Below, in pieces: positions 1-6,014 of a stretch of 9,190 nucleotides of DNA. Position 1 is the first letter of the stretch. Every line of letters begins with the position of its first letter. Below the pieces are notes generated by a model. It saw only the letters and a program-made list of their open reading frames with translations. It was not told the origin of the DNA and ran no database searches. Source of the DNA: Pyrobaculum sp. Its GTDB lineage: Archaea > Thermoproteota > Thermoprotei > Thermoproteales > Thermoproteaceae. The stretch is from contig JAJHQT010000032.1 in assembly GCA_020833205.1 (NCBI GenBank), forward strand, positions 1 to 9,190, in the 5' to 3' direction. The translations under genes and the position numbers were made by a program.

Positions 1-1349
1 GACCATTTGAGATATTCGTCGAAGATGCGGTACAAGATCTCGCCCTTAATTATCTTGACCCCGGCCGAGGCGGCCTCTTTCTCCACCTCCGGCGGGATCT
101 TTACGTTGAAGGCGAGAATGACGCCGTAGGTTGGGTTCTTCCTCCTGCTGAGGACGGCCTCCACCACGTCTTTGTGGGTGGGTGGCCCCACGTCCGCCTT
201 CCTCACGGGGACGCCGTGTTGTCTTAGGAAGAGCACCATGCTCTCAAGCGTGCCGAAGGTGTCGGCTCTCACCAAGACCCCCTCCTTGTCGGACTCTATG
301 ACGATCTCCGAGATCTCTTCCTTGACCTTGCTGAGGGCCTTAGAGAGGTCCTGGGAGCTCCACACTGCGAGCATCGGCGCACCCGAGACGACCCCCTCGA
401 GTCCCTCGGCCACTATGCGGACGCCGGCGGCCGCCTTAACCTCCTCCACAGCCATGTAGCGGTCCTCCGGGTCCCGCATCTCCTCCAGCGGCTTAGGCAT
501 AATCAACATCCTGACCTTAGCCACCTTAGGCCCGTCGATGCCGGCCGTCACCACTACATCTCCTTTCCTAAGCCGGCCGTCGTAGATGATGGCGTCGGTC
601 ACCACGCCCAAGCCTTTCTCCTCCCTGACCTCCATCACGACGCCTCTGGCCGGCCCCTCGTGGACCTCCAGCTTCTCCCGCGGTATGAACCTCTGGCTTA
701 CGCCGGCTAGGACGAGGAGGAGGTCTGCGACGCCTTCGCCAGTGACTGCGCTTGTGGGGATTATGGGCACTTGCGTCCTGAAGTCTCTCACGCGGTCGTA
801 CCTGTCGGCTTCTATTCCGAAGCGGGAGAGCTGTTCGACGAGCTTCCCTATCCTCTCCTCGAGAGTGGCCACAGCGTGCCATCCCTGGTCCTCCACGGCC
901 ATGAGGAACGGTCTGTTCTCCACGGACCTCCACCCATATATCCTGTCCAGCTTGTTGGCTGCTATCACGAAAGGTACCCCCCTGCTCTGGATGAGCTTGA
1001 GGGACTCGACGCCCTGGTCCTCGAGACCGGAGGTTATATCAACCACAAGGATGGCCAAGTCGGCCACCGACCCGCCCCGTTTGCGCAGGTTGGCGAAGGC
1101 GGCGTGACCCGGCGTGTCTATGAAGAGGAAACCCGGTATCCAGATGCGCCCCCTTAATTTCAACCTATCCACAAGAGGACCTGCGAACTTCTCCACCGCC
1201 TGCCAGGGGACGAAGCTCATGCCTATGTGCTGGGTGATCATGCCGGGCTCTCTATACGCCACGGAGGTCCCCCTAATCTTGTCGAGGAGAAGAGTCTTCC
1301 CCACGTCCACGTGACCCATCACCACGACGAAAGGCGACCTGACAGACAT
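1..1349 (-). CDS. infB: Translation initiation factor aIF5B (IF2/eIF5B family), 3' end outside window
   Basis: Ribosome-dependent GTPase that promotes subunit joining and initiator tRNA placement; it acts in the cytoplasm. The reverse strand reads from ATG at 1349 as 449 codons without a stop and leaves the window at its C-terminal side. G-domain motifs are in order: P-loop GHVDVGKT (residues 12-19), switch I ITQHIG (T39), DTPGH (78-82), NKLD (132-135) and TSAVTGEG further on. Domain II and the start of domain III follow. Archaeal aIF5B is usually near 600 residues, so about a quarter is missing here. The protein begins directly with the G domain, as in other archaea, without the long N-terminal extension of eukaryotic eIF5B. 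A TATA-like box 23-24 bp upstream supports this start and a leaderless mRNA. The gene diverges from the unit at 1438. Confidence 0.96.
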   Translation of the reverse strand, partial: MSVRSPFVVVMGHVDVGKTLLLDKIRGTSVAYREPGMITQHIGMSFVPWQAVEKFAGPLVDRLKLRGRIWIPGFLFIDTPGHAAFANLRKRGGSVADLAILVVDITSGLEDQGVESLKLIQSRGVPFVIAANKLDRIYGWRSVENRPFLMAVEDQGWHAVATLEERIGKLVEQLSRFGIEADRYDRVRDFRTQVPIIPTSAVTGEGVADLLLVLAGVSQRFIPREKLEVHEGPARGVVMEVREEKGLGVVTDAIIYDGRLRKGDVVVTAGIDGPKVAKVRMLIMPKPLEEMRDPEDRYMAVEEVKAAAGVRIVAEGLEGVVSGAPMLAVWSSQDLSKALSKVKEEISEIVIESDKEGVLVRADTFGTLESMVLFLRQHGVPVRKADVGPPTHKDVVEAVLSRRKNPTYGVILAFNVKIPPEVEKEAASAGVKIIKGEILYRIFDEYLKW

Positions 1350-1367
1350 AGGAAAGCCGGAATTCCC

Positions 1368-1377
1368 ATTTAAAATA
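1368..1377 (-). promoter_or_regulatory. TATA box for aIF5B
   Basis: On the minus strand this reads TATTTTAAAT. Its centre is 23.5 bp before the aIF5B ATG at 1349, which places the transcript start at or next to the start codon. No Shine-Dalgarno site is needed or seen. Confidence 0.7.
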
Positions 1378-1411
1378 CCTTTAGTACTGCTTATAAGGCG
1401 TAACGGACAGC

Positions 1412-1419
1412 ATTTAAAA
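1412..1419 (+). promoter_or_regulatory. TATA box for the 1438 gene and Cren7
   Basis: ATTTAAAA is centred about 22.5 bp before the GTG at 1438, again the spacing for a leaderless transcript. It lies back to back with the aIF5B promoter, roughly 43 bp apart centre to centre. Confidence 0.65.
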
Positions 1420-1437
1420 GACTGGACTGCGGCAGTT

Positions 1438-1935
1438 GTGAAGAGACTTGTTATATACTCAAGAGAGTGGCGCGACGAGGAGGTCCTCAAGCTGTACAGA
1501 GCCTTCTCCGTACTCCTCCAGAGACACCGTGCCTACGTAATCGAAAAAGTTCTTGAATTATTGCCCAAGAGGGCGCTGGTCTTTACTTACCCCTGCGGCT
1601 GGCACGGCGACGTCTTGTTCCTAGCGCCCTACGTGACGGCGGTGGGGCCCTTCGAAACCTCAGGCGCCGTGGAGCTCGCCGCGTCGCTTCCAGATCGCGT
1701 CGCCCTTGTGGTGCTTGAAGGTAGTTGGTCCGCCGAAGACGTCTTCAGAGAGTTCGGCCCCTTTGACGTCGGGATAGCGTGTCTCGGAGCCCCGTTGCCA
1801 GACGTAAGGCGATACGTCCATAAGATGATCCTAGTGAAGGTCGGAGGCCCTCTAGGGGAGCTTCTAGAGGCGGTCTACCAACCGCACAATGTGGAAGCAG
1901 ACGTAGAGATAGAGGTGCCAGTTAACCTTATATAG
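1438..1935 (+). CDS. Conserved-looking hypothetical protein, 165 aa, upstream of Cren7
   Basis: I do not recognise the family. The GTG at 1438 is chosen because a TATA box sits about 22 bp upstream; a leaderless start fits. The protein opens with a strand-like segment (KRLVIYS), then a basic helical stretch (about residues 10-43). After that come several alternating hydrophobic strands and helices: [12 protein letters not shown] near residues 47-58, a glycine-containing segment ending [13 protein letters not shown], and VGIACLGAP near 111-119. This looks like a small alpha/beta, possibly Rossmann-like, fold. There is no signal peptide and no transmembrane segment. Only 18 bp separate its stop from the Cren7 start, so the two are probably co-transcribed. 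A role beside chromatin or translation is a guess from context only. Confidence 0.8.
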   Translation: MKRLVIYSREWRDEEVLKLYRAFSVLLQRHRAYVIEKVLELLPKRALVFTYPCGWHGDVLFLAPYVTAVGPFETSGAVELAASLPDRVALVVLEGSWSAEDVFREFGPFDVGIACLGAPLPDVRRYVHKMILVKVGGPLGELLEAVYQPHNVEADVEIEVPVNLI

Positions 1936-1953
1936 CTGGAGAGGGGAAGACCC

Positions 1954-2133
1954 GTGGCTGAGGAGATCTTAAACCGCGAGTACGAGGTAGAGTACGCAGG
2001 GAAAAAGTTCTGGCTGAAGCCGGTGAAGGCTTGGATCCTCCAGCCGCCAGGGAAGCCCGGGGTGGTGGTGGCGCTTTTCAAATTACCCAATGGTAAGACA
2101 ATACGGAAAGTTATTCTGAGACTACCTCCTTGA
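1954..2133 (+). CDS. creN7: Chromatin protein Cren7
   Basis: Small basic DNA-binding protein of Crenarchaeota that binds the minor groove of double-stranded DNA and bends it. The 59-codon frame starts at GTG 1954 and ends at TGA 2131-2133. The core [17 protein letters not shown] (residues 27-43), followed by a glycine turn (NGK) and a basic C-terminal strand, lines up with Sulfolobus Cren7 (recalled as WALAPKGRKGVKIGLFK). The tryptophan, leucine, proline and valine that contact DNA there are conserved at W27, L29, P31 and V37. The length matches the family (about 60). A purine-rich GAGGGG at 1941-1946 lies 7 bp before the GTG and can serve as ribosome binding site, as expected for a downstream operon gene. 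The last 12 bp overlap the convergent gene at 2122-2505. Confidence 0.9.
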   Translation: MAEEILNREYEVEYAGKKFWLKPVKAWILQPPGKPGVVVALFKLPNGKTIRKVILRLPP

Positions 2134-2505
2134 GCGTTCTGTCAGTGCGTTAATAAGCATACGGATGGTTACGTGAGAGCGTTCCAGCGACTTCTCCAAC
2201 GCAGCCACAAGCTCAAGCTCTAGCGGCGTCTTTGCCGCCTCTCTAAGATGCTTGATGTCTGCTCGGTGTTGTTCATATTGGGAGCACATCTCTTCCAAAG
2301 TCCTCACCACCTCCTCCAGAGGCTTGCTCTCGGCAGAGTTCAGCGAGATTTCCGGCATAGACAGCACGTCAAGTAGCCTAAGTCTTAGATAAGTTTCTCT
2401 GATTATGCCGTCGATGAACTCTTTAAGGTAGTCGGATTCTACGGCGGACTTCAACTTGACGAGTTCTACAAGATGTAGAAGTTCTGCGCCCCTTAGTCTA
2501 TCCAT
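2122..2505 (-). CDS. Hypothetical all-helical protein, 127 aa
   Basis: No family recognised. The sequence is almost entirely amphipathic helix, rich in Leu, Glu, Arg and Lys, with few aromatics and no predicted membrane segment or signal peptide. Helices appear at about residues 1-50, 58-90 and 93-124, with a break near residues 50-60 ([12 protein letters not shown]). It ends with a basic tail (TERSRR). A helical bundle or a coiled-coil protein-protein adaptor would fit, but nothing catalytic is visible. ATG 2505 is supported by a TATA element centred 23.5 bp upstream, giving a leaderless mRNA. The gene diverges from the CBS protein through that same element and converges on Cren7 with a 12-bp overlap of coding ends. 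Confidence 0.75.
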   Translation of the reverse strand: MDRLRGAELLHLVELVKLKSAVESDYLKEFIDGIIRETYLRLRLLDVLSMPEISLNSAESKPLEEVVRTLEEMCSQYEQHRADIKHLREAAKTPLELELVAALEKSLERSHVTIRMLINALTERSRR

Positions 2506-2522
2506 GAAATAACCTCGTCACT

Positions 2523-2534
2523 ATAAATATTTAT
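2523..2534. promoter_or_regulatory. Palindromic TATA element shared by two divergent genes
   Basis: ATAAATATTTAT is a perfect 12-bp palindrome. Its centre (2528.5) is 23.5 bp from the minus-strand ATG at 2505 and 24.5 bp from the plus-strand ATG at 2553. No second TATA-like box at suitable spacing is visible for either gene, so one element probably serves both leaderless transcripts. Confidence 0.75.
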
Positions 2535-2552
2535 GAAGATCATAATTTAGAC

Positions 2553-2978
2553 ATGATCGGAAAATTCGCAAAGACCGACGTCGTCAAGGCGTATCCCAAC
2601 ACGTCTATAAGAGAAGTTGCTAGACTCATGGCTCAACGGAAGGTGGGTCTCGTGGTGTTGGTAGACCCCAGAGATCCGCAGAGAGTTGTGGGGGTTGTGT
2701 CGGAGCGAGACATCGTGAGGGCCGTGGCGTACGACGTGTCCCTAGACGCGGCTGTGGAGAACATAGCTACGAAAAACGTAATCACGCTGGACCACATGGA
2801 ACATGTGGCAAAGGCGGCGGAGGTGTTTGGGAAGTACGGGATTAGGCACGTGGTGGTTACAAAAGACGGAAAGCTCTACGGGGTGTTGTCGATTAGAGAC
2901 TTGATAAGAGAAGAGGCCATCCTTAGGGAGGTGGCTGAGTATTACGAGTGGACGTTTGAGCCAGGCATGTCGGCGTAG
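2553..2978 (+). CDS. Two-CBS-domain protein (Bateman module)
   Basis: A stand-alone pair of CBS domains in 141 residues. CBS pairs bind adenine nucleotides or related ligands and act as energy or metabolite sensors on partner proteins. CBS1 spans about residues 8-62, with the repeat ending GVVSERDIVRAV. CBS2 spans about 70-125, ending GVLSIRDLIRE. Both carry the usual turn plus S/T-x-x-D motif (SERD, SIRD), in which the Asp typically contacts ligand ribose. There is no attached enzyme, zinc ribbon or DNA-binding domain; the short C-terminal tail (EVAEYYEWTFEPG) is extra. ATG 2553 fits a leaderless transcript from the palindromic TATA. The partner is unknown; the divergent helical protein is one candidate by context only. 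Confidence 0.93.
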   Translation: MIGKFAKTDVVKAYPNTSIREVARLMAQRKVGLVVLVDPRDPQRVVGVVSERDIVRAVAYDVSLDAAVENIATKNVITLDHMEHVAKAAEVFGKYGIRHVVVTKDGKLYGVLSIRDLIREEAILREVAEYYEWTFEPGMSA

Positions 2979-2995
2979 CGTGAAAGGTTGGCAAG

Positions 2996-3003
2996 TTTTA
3001 AAA
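2996..3003 (+). promoter_or_regulatory. TATA box upstream of the reductase gene
   Basis: TTTTAAAA is centred at 2999.5, just after the CBS gene stop. The predicted transcript start is near 3023, which coincides with an ATG in a different frame from the reductase (see 3023-3064). Confidence 0.65.
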
Positions 3004-3022
3004 GACAAGACGCGGCTCGGCC

Positions 3023-3064
3023 ATGGCTGAGATCTGTGTCGGCGCCTATGAGGCCGTCTGTTAA
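3023..3064 (+). other. Possible leaderless 13-codon mini-ORF overlapping the reductase start
   Basis: ATG at 3023 lies exactly where a leaderless start is expected from the TATA box at 2996-3003. It opens MAEICVGAYEAVC followed by TAA at 3062-3064. It is two nucleotides out of phase with the reductase and overlaps its first codons. It could be a translated upstream ORF, or simply leader sequence. Confidence 0.35.
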
Positions 3065-4010
3065 GGTGATAGGTCTGGGCCCCAGCGGCTCAGCCTTCTT
3101 GAAGAGCTACGGCAAGTCGCTGGGCGTGGAGAAGTCTAGACGCTACTTCAAGGCCTGTGGTGAGGCCGTGCCGGTGGAGACGCCACTAGTAGATCAGAGA
3201 TATGTAGTGGACAAGGTGCGCCGCTTCGTCTTCTACTCGTGGAGGAAGACCCTGGGCGAGGTGTCGTACAGAGCTCCGAGGTGGTACATCGTAGATAAGC
3301 AGGGTTGGGTGGAGTCCATGCGCGCCGGCGCCGCCGAGGAGGGGCCAGCCGAGGTGGTTGTCAAGGCGGGAGGGCCCTACCAGAGCGAGGGGGGAAAAAC
3401 CGTGGTGGCCCGGGCGTATGTAGAGGGCGTGAGGCTCGAGGACGAGACGGCCTATTTTGTCTTCTCGCCGGAGGGGGTCGGGTTCTACTGGGTTTTCCCC
3501 CACGGCGGCGTCTACAACGTGGGAGGCGGCTTCATAGGCGTGGAGAACCCTGTCCCCTATGTATACGCCTTTGTGGAGAAGTGGCTGGGCGGCGGCCGCG
3601 TGGTCGACGTCAGAGGCGCCCCCATTACGGTTATGCCGAAGGTGGTTCTCCACGACGGCGAGGCCTTCCGCATAGGCGAGGCGGCCGGCCTCATATATCC
3701 CCTCACAGGCGAGGGCATAAGGCCCGGCGTCTTGTCTGCTTTGGCCTTGGCGCAGGCCCTCGCCACAAAGAAGCCTCTGGAGACCTACCGCCGCGGCGTC
3801 GAGAAGATCGTGAGGCAGGTGGAGTTTCAGAAGAAACTCCTCAAAACTGCGCAGAAGTTGCTGAACCGGGGCGAGGCCCTCGTTGAGCTGGCAGACGACG
3901 CCGTGTTTAAAGACTACATCGAAGAGAACCTCTCCGCCAAGACGCTCCTCCTAACCCTCTCAAAAAGACCTGTGCAAGCCGCGAAGTTCGTGGCGGCGTT
4001 GATAAGATAA
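3048..4010 (+). CDS. Geranylgeranyl reductase-family FAD-dependent oxidoreductase
   Basis: Related to archaeal flavoenzymes that saturate the isoprenoid chains of membrane lipids or prenyl precursors. Numbered from ATG 3048 (320 aa): an N-terminal beta strand and dinucleotide motif GLGPSGS (9-15), a KACGEAVP segment (C37) in the place of the family's cysteine-containing motif, GFYWVFP (145-151) followed by NVGGGF, and GEAAGLIYPLTGEGI (210-224), the second FAD-contact motif. It is shorter than the usual 380-400 residues; the middle region is compact and the common DG motif appears only as AGGPYQS. ATG 3048 is preferred because the FAD strand begins right after it. GTG 3036 is in frame and possible; the frame extends up to 2988, but that is upstream of the likely transcript start. 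The exact substrate cannot be told from sequence. Confidence 0.85.
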   Translation: MRPSVKVIGLGPSGSAFLKSYGKSLGVEKSRRYFKACGEAVPVETPLVDQRYVVDKVRRFVFYSWRKTLGEVSYRAPRWYIVDKQGWVESMRAGAAEEGPAEVVVKAGGPYQSEGGKTVVARAYVEGVRLEDETAYFVFSPEGVGFYWVFPHGGVYNVGGGFIGVENPVPYVYAFVEKWLGGGRVVDVRGAPITVMPKVVLHDGEAFRIGEAAGLIYPLTGEGIRPGVLSALALAQALATKKPLETYRRGVEKIVRQVEFQKKLLKTAQKLLNRGEALVELADDAVFKDYIEENLSAKTLLLTLSKRPVQAAKFVAALIR

Positions 4011-4016
4011 AAGGAA

Positions 4017-4073
4017 GCTCAGCGGCCTATATTCTCTTCAAACTCTGCAGACCCGAGTTCCTCATCACCTACA
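4017..4073 (-). ncRNA. C/D box guide sRNA (2'-O-methylation guide)
   Basis: On the minus strand the boxes occur in the right order and spacing: C box GTGATGA (4068-4062), an 11-nt guide (4061-4051), D' box CTGC (4050-4047, one base off CTGA), a 6-nt spacer, C' box TGAAGA (4040-4035), a 12-nt guide (4034-4023), and D box CTGA (4022-4019). Such RNAs bind L7Ae, Nop5 and fibrillarin and direct 2'-O-methylation of the target base paired to the fifth guide nucleotide before D or D'. By that rule the targets would read CGGC(Cm)UAUAUUC and ACCC(Gm)AGUUCC. A TATA box at 4098-4105 predicts a start about ten nucleotides before the C box. It converges on the reductase gene without overlapping it. I could not identify the target RNAs. 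Ends are approximate. Confidence 0.82.
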
Positions 4074-4097
4074 TAGACAAACTCCGCTTCAAATAAG

Positions 4098-4105
4098 TTA
4101 TAAAA
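4098..4105 (-). promoter_or_regulatory. TATA box for the C/D sRNA
   Basis: TTTTATAA on the minus strand, centred 4101.5. The predicted transcript start is about 4075-4078, just upstream of the C box. The plus strand has no gene starting where this box would place one. Confidence 0.6.
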
Positions 4106-4182
4106 GATACGGCTACGTGTATAGAGGAGCGAAGTCCAGAATCGACCGTCCTCGGCGATCTGCCTTTTGAATTCTCTTTAAG

Positions 4183-4329
4183 TTAAGAGGCGTCTGCCAG
4201 CTTCGCGGCTAGTCTCGGCGCCAGCGTGTAGAGGCGTGGTGTTATAAGATGTGCTGGGTAGCGCGGGTCTATGCCCAGCTCGTTTAGTATTTTTGAGAGG
4301 GGGCCTAACTTTTCCATGATTGTTCTCAT
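4183..4329 (-). CDS. Small hypothetical protein, 48 aa
   Basis: No family recognised. Read from ATG 4329: an amphipathic N-terminal helix (MRTIMEKLGPLSKILNELGI), a short linker with Asp-Pro and Pro (DPRYPAH), then a second helical part rich in Leu, Ala and Arg. No Cys, no membrane segment, net basic. The frame is open upstream to a TTG at 4401 (72 aa). The start at 4329 is preferred because a TATA-like box is centred 24 bp before it, like the other leaderless genes here. The longer version would also run through that promoter and into the divergent protease gene. Confidence 0.6.
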   Translation of the reverse strand: MRTIMEKLGPLSKILNELGIDPRYPAHLITPRLYTLAPRLAAKLADAS

Positions 4330-4348
4330 GCGCCGCCGGGTGTCCAGC

Positions 4349-4357
4349 TTAAAAATA
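4349..4357 (-). promoter_or_regulatory. TATA box for the 48-aa gene
   Basis: TATTTTTAA on the minus strand, centred 24 bp before ATG 4329. The same AT-rich stretch could also be read on the plus strand for the protease gene, but no good plus-strand start lies at the matching distance. Confidence 0.6.
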
Positions 4358-4358
4358 T

Positions 4359-5294
4359 TTGCGTAGCGCCGTGCGTAGAGGCTCCGGCGGGCTGCGGACA
4401 ATAAAGTTATTATTCACCTATCTCCCGGTGGGTGTGGTAGTTGTTGCGTTGCTTCTCGTCGTGTTGGCCGTGTTGCTTGGGAACGGGCCTGCTTTTATTG
4501 GCCAGCGGACAGAGGCGTTGCCAGTGGAGCCGACGCCGTATGCCAAGGCCGAGGACGCCGGGGCCACTATGTACAACTTGGCGCTCTTCTTCGTACTACT
4601 CGTCGCCGCCACTGCCGTCATTTACCTCTTGTTTACCAGGAGGAGACTCCTATCTCTTCTTCTCTACTTCATATGGTTTGTGCTGTCCGTCGGCGTGTTT
4701 CAATTCTACGTGATCTTGTACTACTGGGCTGGCGTAATTGATAAGGTAAACGCCGTGAGGCTTATGTGGCTCTCTCTTCTCTTCGGCGGCTTCGTCGTGT
4801 ACCTCCTCCGCAGAAGACGAGGAGACCTACTTCTCGGCTTCCTGGGCTCGCTTGCTGGCGTCATGTTCGTCTGGCTACTCCCTCAAGCCACCGTGATAGC
4901 TCTCCTGTCGGCTTTGCCCGTCTACGACTACGTCATGGTGCGCAGAGGCCTTCTTGGGAAGATTGTGGAGAAGGCAAAGGAGGCGTCGCCGACCGCGGCG
5001 GGCAGAGGAAAGGCAGACACCCCCCTCTTCGGCTTCGTGGTTAGGCTGAAGACTCTCTCCCTCGGCGTAGGCGACTTTGTGACGTACTCCATGGCTCTGT
5101 CTTTTCTAGCCACGCGGCTTATGCAATACGGCAGAGAGGTGGCGCTGGCCGCCGTCGGCGTGGGCGCCGTCTTGACATACCTAGGCCTTCTGCTCACCGT
5201 GAGGATCTTCCTCAGGAAATGGGGGTACGGCCCCGCCTTGCCCCTCCCCATGCTTCTCCTATCTCCCCTGATCGTATTTGCTTGGCTTCTCTAA
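4359..5294 (+). CDS. Presenilin / signal peptide peptidase-like intramembrane aspartyl protease
   Basis: Polytopic membrane protein with the three hallmarks of family A22 GxGD proteases. Numbered from TTG 4359 (311 aa): YD at 189-190 inside a hydrophobic segment (catalytic D190), LGVGD at 235-239 (catalytic D239), and the PAL motif at 292-294 near the C-terminus. About eight or nine membrane segments can be drawn: near 24-40, 72-92, 97-125, 132-150, 157-175, 176-193, 234-256, 260-284 and 293-311. A hydrophilic basic loop (about 195-225) separates the two aspartates, as in the family. The length is close to archaeal homologues (about 300). It presumably cleaves transmembrane helices or remnant signal peptides in the cell membrane. 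The start is uncertain: TTG 4359, GTG 4371 and GTG 4428 or 4434 are all in frame, and an AT-rich stretch at 4400-4414 could serve the last two. Confidence 0.88.
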   Translation: MRSAVRRGSGGLRTIKLLFTYLPVGVVVVALLLVVLAVLLGNGPAFIGQRTEALPVEPTPYAKAEDAGATMYNLALFFVLLVAATAVIYLLFTRRRLLSLLLYFIWFVLSVGVFQFYVILYYWAGVIDKVNAVRLMWLSLLFGGFVVYLLRRRRGDLLLGFLGSLAGVMFVWLLPQATVIALLSALPVYDYVMVRRGLLGKIVEKAKEASPTAAGRGKADTPLFGFVVRLKTLSLGVGDFVTYSMALSFLATRLMQYGREVALAAVGVGAVLTYLGLLLTVRIFLRKWGYGPALPLPMLLLSPLIVFAWLL

Positions 5295-5295
5295 G

Positions 5296-5303
5296 TATAA
5301 ATA
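5296..5303 (+). promoter_or_regulatory. TATA box for the translin gene
   Basis: TATAAATA is centred 23.5 bp before GTG 5323 and begins just after the protease stop codon. This makes the translin-amidase run a separate leaderless transcription unit. Confidence 0.75.
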
Positions 5304-5322
5304 GCCCCAGCCCCTCCCTGCT

Positions 5323-5898
5323 GTGTTAGACACTAAAACTCTCTACGAAGAACTTAGGCAATACGAGCGGGTGAAAGACGAGGTTGTGCAGACCTCTATA
5401 AAGGCCTCGAGGCTCTCCAAGGCGGTGGTGTATTCCGTAATCAGAAAAGACTTCGCCTCGGCAGAGAGGGCTCTCCGCGAGTTGGAGGAGGTGGTGACTA
5501 GGCTTAAGAAGATGTTGAACGAGTGGCCCATGTTCCACGGTAACGCTGCGACGGGCCTTCAGGAATACGTAGAGGCCCTCTCTCTATATCTCTTCGTTAA
5601 GGAGGGCCGCCTCCCCACCAAAGAGGAGCTGGGAGTCGACGTGTATACCTACCTCATGGGCGTAGCGGACGTGGCGGGGGAGCTGGGCCGCTCAGCCACG
5701 GAGGAGTTGCTTCGCAAGAACGTAGAGGCGGCTAGGCGGCTGAAAGAGGCGGTGGAGCGTCTCTACCTCGACCTCTTGGCGCTGGAGCCGCGGGATTTCG
5801 AGCTCCGTAAAAAGGTCGACTACGTAGGTTCGCAAGCCAACTGGGTTTCTGAGAAGATCTTTTACGCCACCACCTGTACGCAGAGGGGAGAGGAATAG
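5323..5898 (+). CDS. Translin family protein
   Basis: Archaeal member of the translin/TRAX family, which forms ring-like oligomers of helical subunits that bind single-stranded nucleic acid; some archaeal members have RNase activity like eukaryotic C3PO. The 191-aa protein is all helix. Recognisable family positions are QEYVEA (80-85), the core YLMGVADVAGELGR (110-123), and LRKKVD (161-166) before a final helix. The length is normal for archaeal translins. I cannot tell from sequence whether the acidic TRAX-type nuclease site is present; several Glu and Asp residues (E81, E84, D116, E120) lie in the right helices. GTG 5323 is supported by a TATA box 23-24 bp upstream. The 35-aa ORF begins 8 bp downstream, so the next two genes are probably co-transcribed. 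Confidence 0.88.
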   Translation: MLDTKTLYEELRQYERVKDEVVQTSIKASRLSKAVVYSVIRKDFASAERALRELEEVVTRLKKMLNEWPMFHGNAATGLQEYVEALSLYLFVKEGRLPTKEELGVDVYTYLMGVADVAGELGRSATEELLRKNVEAARRLKEAVERLYLDLLALEPRDFELRKKVDYVGSQANWVSEKIFYATTCTQRGEE

Positions 5899-5906
5899 GG
5901 TTGGTT

Positions 5907-6014
5907 ATGGATTACGTAGAGCCCCTTCTCAAGAGCTTGGGCGTGTCTCCGCCTGACGTCGACGAGGTGAAGCGGCAGGTGGAGAGGATTCTGAGGGGTC
6001 TTCTGCTGATATGA
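5907..6014 (+). CDS. 35-aa ORF translationally coupled to the amidase
   Basis: ATG 5907 to TGA 6012-6014, reading MDYVEPLLKSLGVSPPDVDE and then a basic helix ending GLLLI. The stop overlaps the amidase start in an ATGA arrangement, and the ORF begins 8 bp after the translin stop. It is therefore fully nested in the operon with no room to spare. It looks like two short helices linked by SPPD. Position directly before a GatA-like gene suggests a very reduced GatC-like partner, since GatC is the small subunit of the GatCAB amidotransferase. However, real GatC proteins are about 90-100 aa and I see only weak resemblance to their first helix. It may alternatively serve only as a coupling leader peptide. 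Confidence 0.5.
   Translation: MDYVEPLLKSLGVSPPDVDEVKRQVERILRGLLLI

Noticed and set aside
568..1157. Long open frames at 586-1107 and 771-1157 on the plus strand and at 568-933 on the minus strand.
   Set aside because: They lie within aIF5B coding sequence on the minus strand, which carries all GTPase motifs; these are shadows.
3305..3886. 193-aa plus-strand frame inside the reductase gene.
   Set aside because: Arg/Gly/Pro-rich translation typical of a GC-rich shadow frame; the reductase frame has clear motifs over the same bases.
4098..4180. Plus-strand transcript from TTATAAAA at 4098-4105.
   Set aside because: The predicted start near 4125-4128 is followed by no ORF or recognisable RNA; the minus-strand reading is matched by the C/D sRNA.
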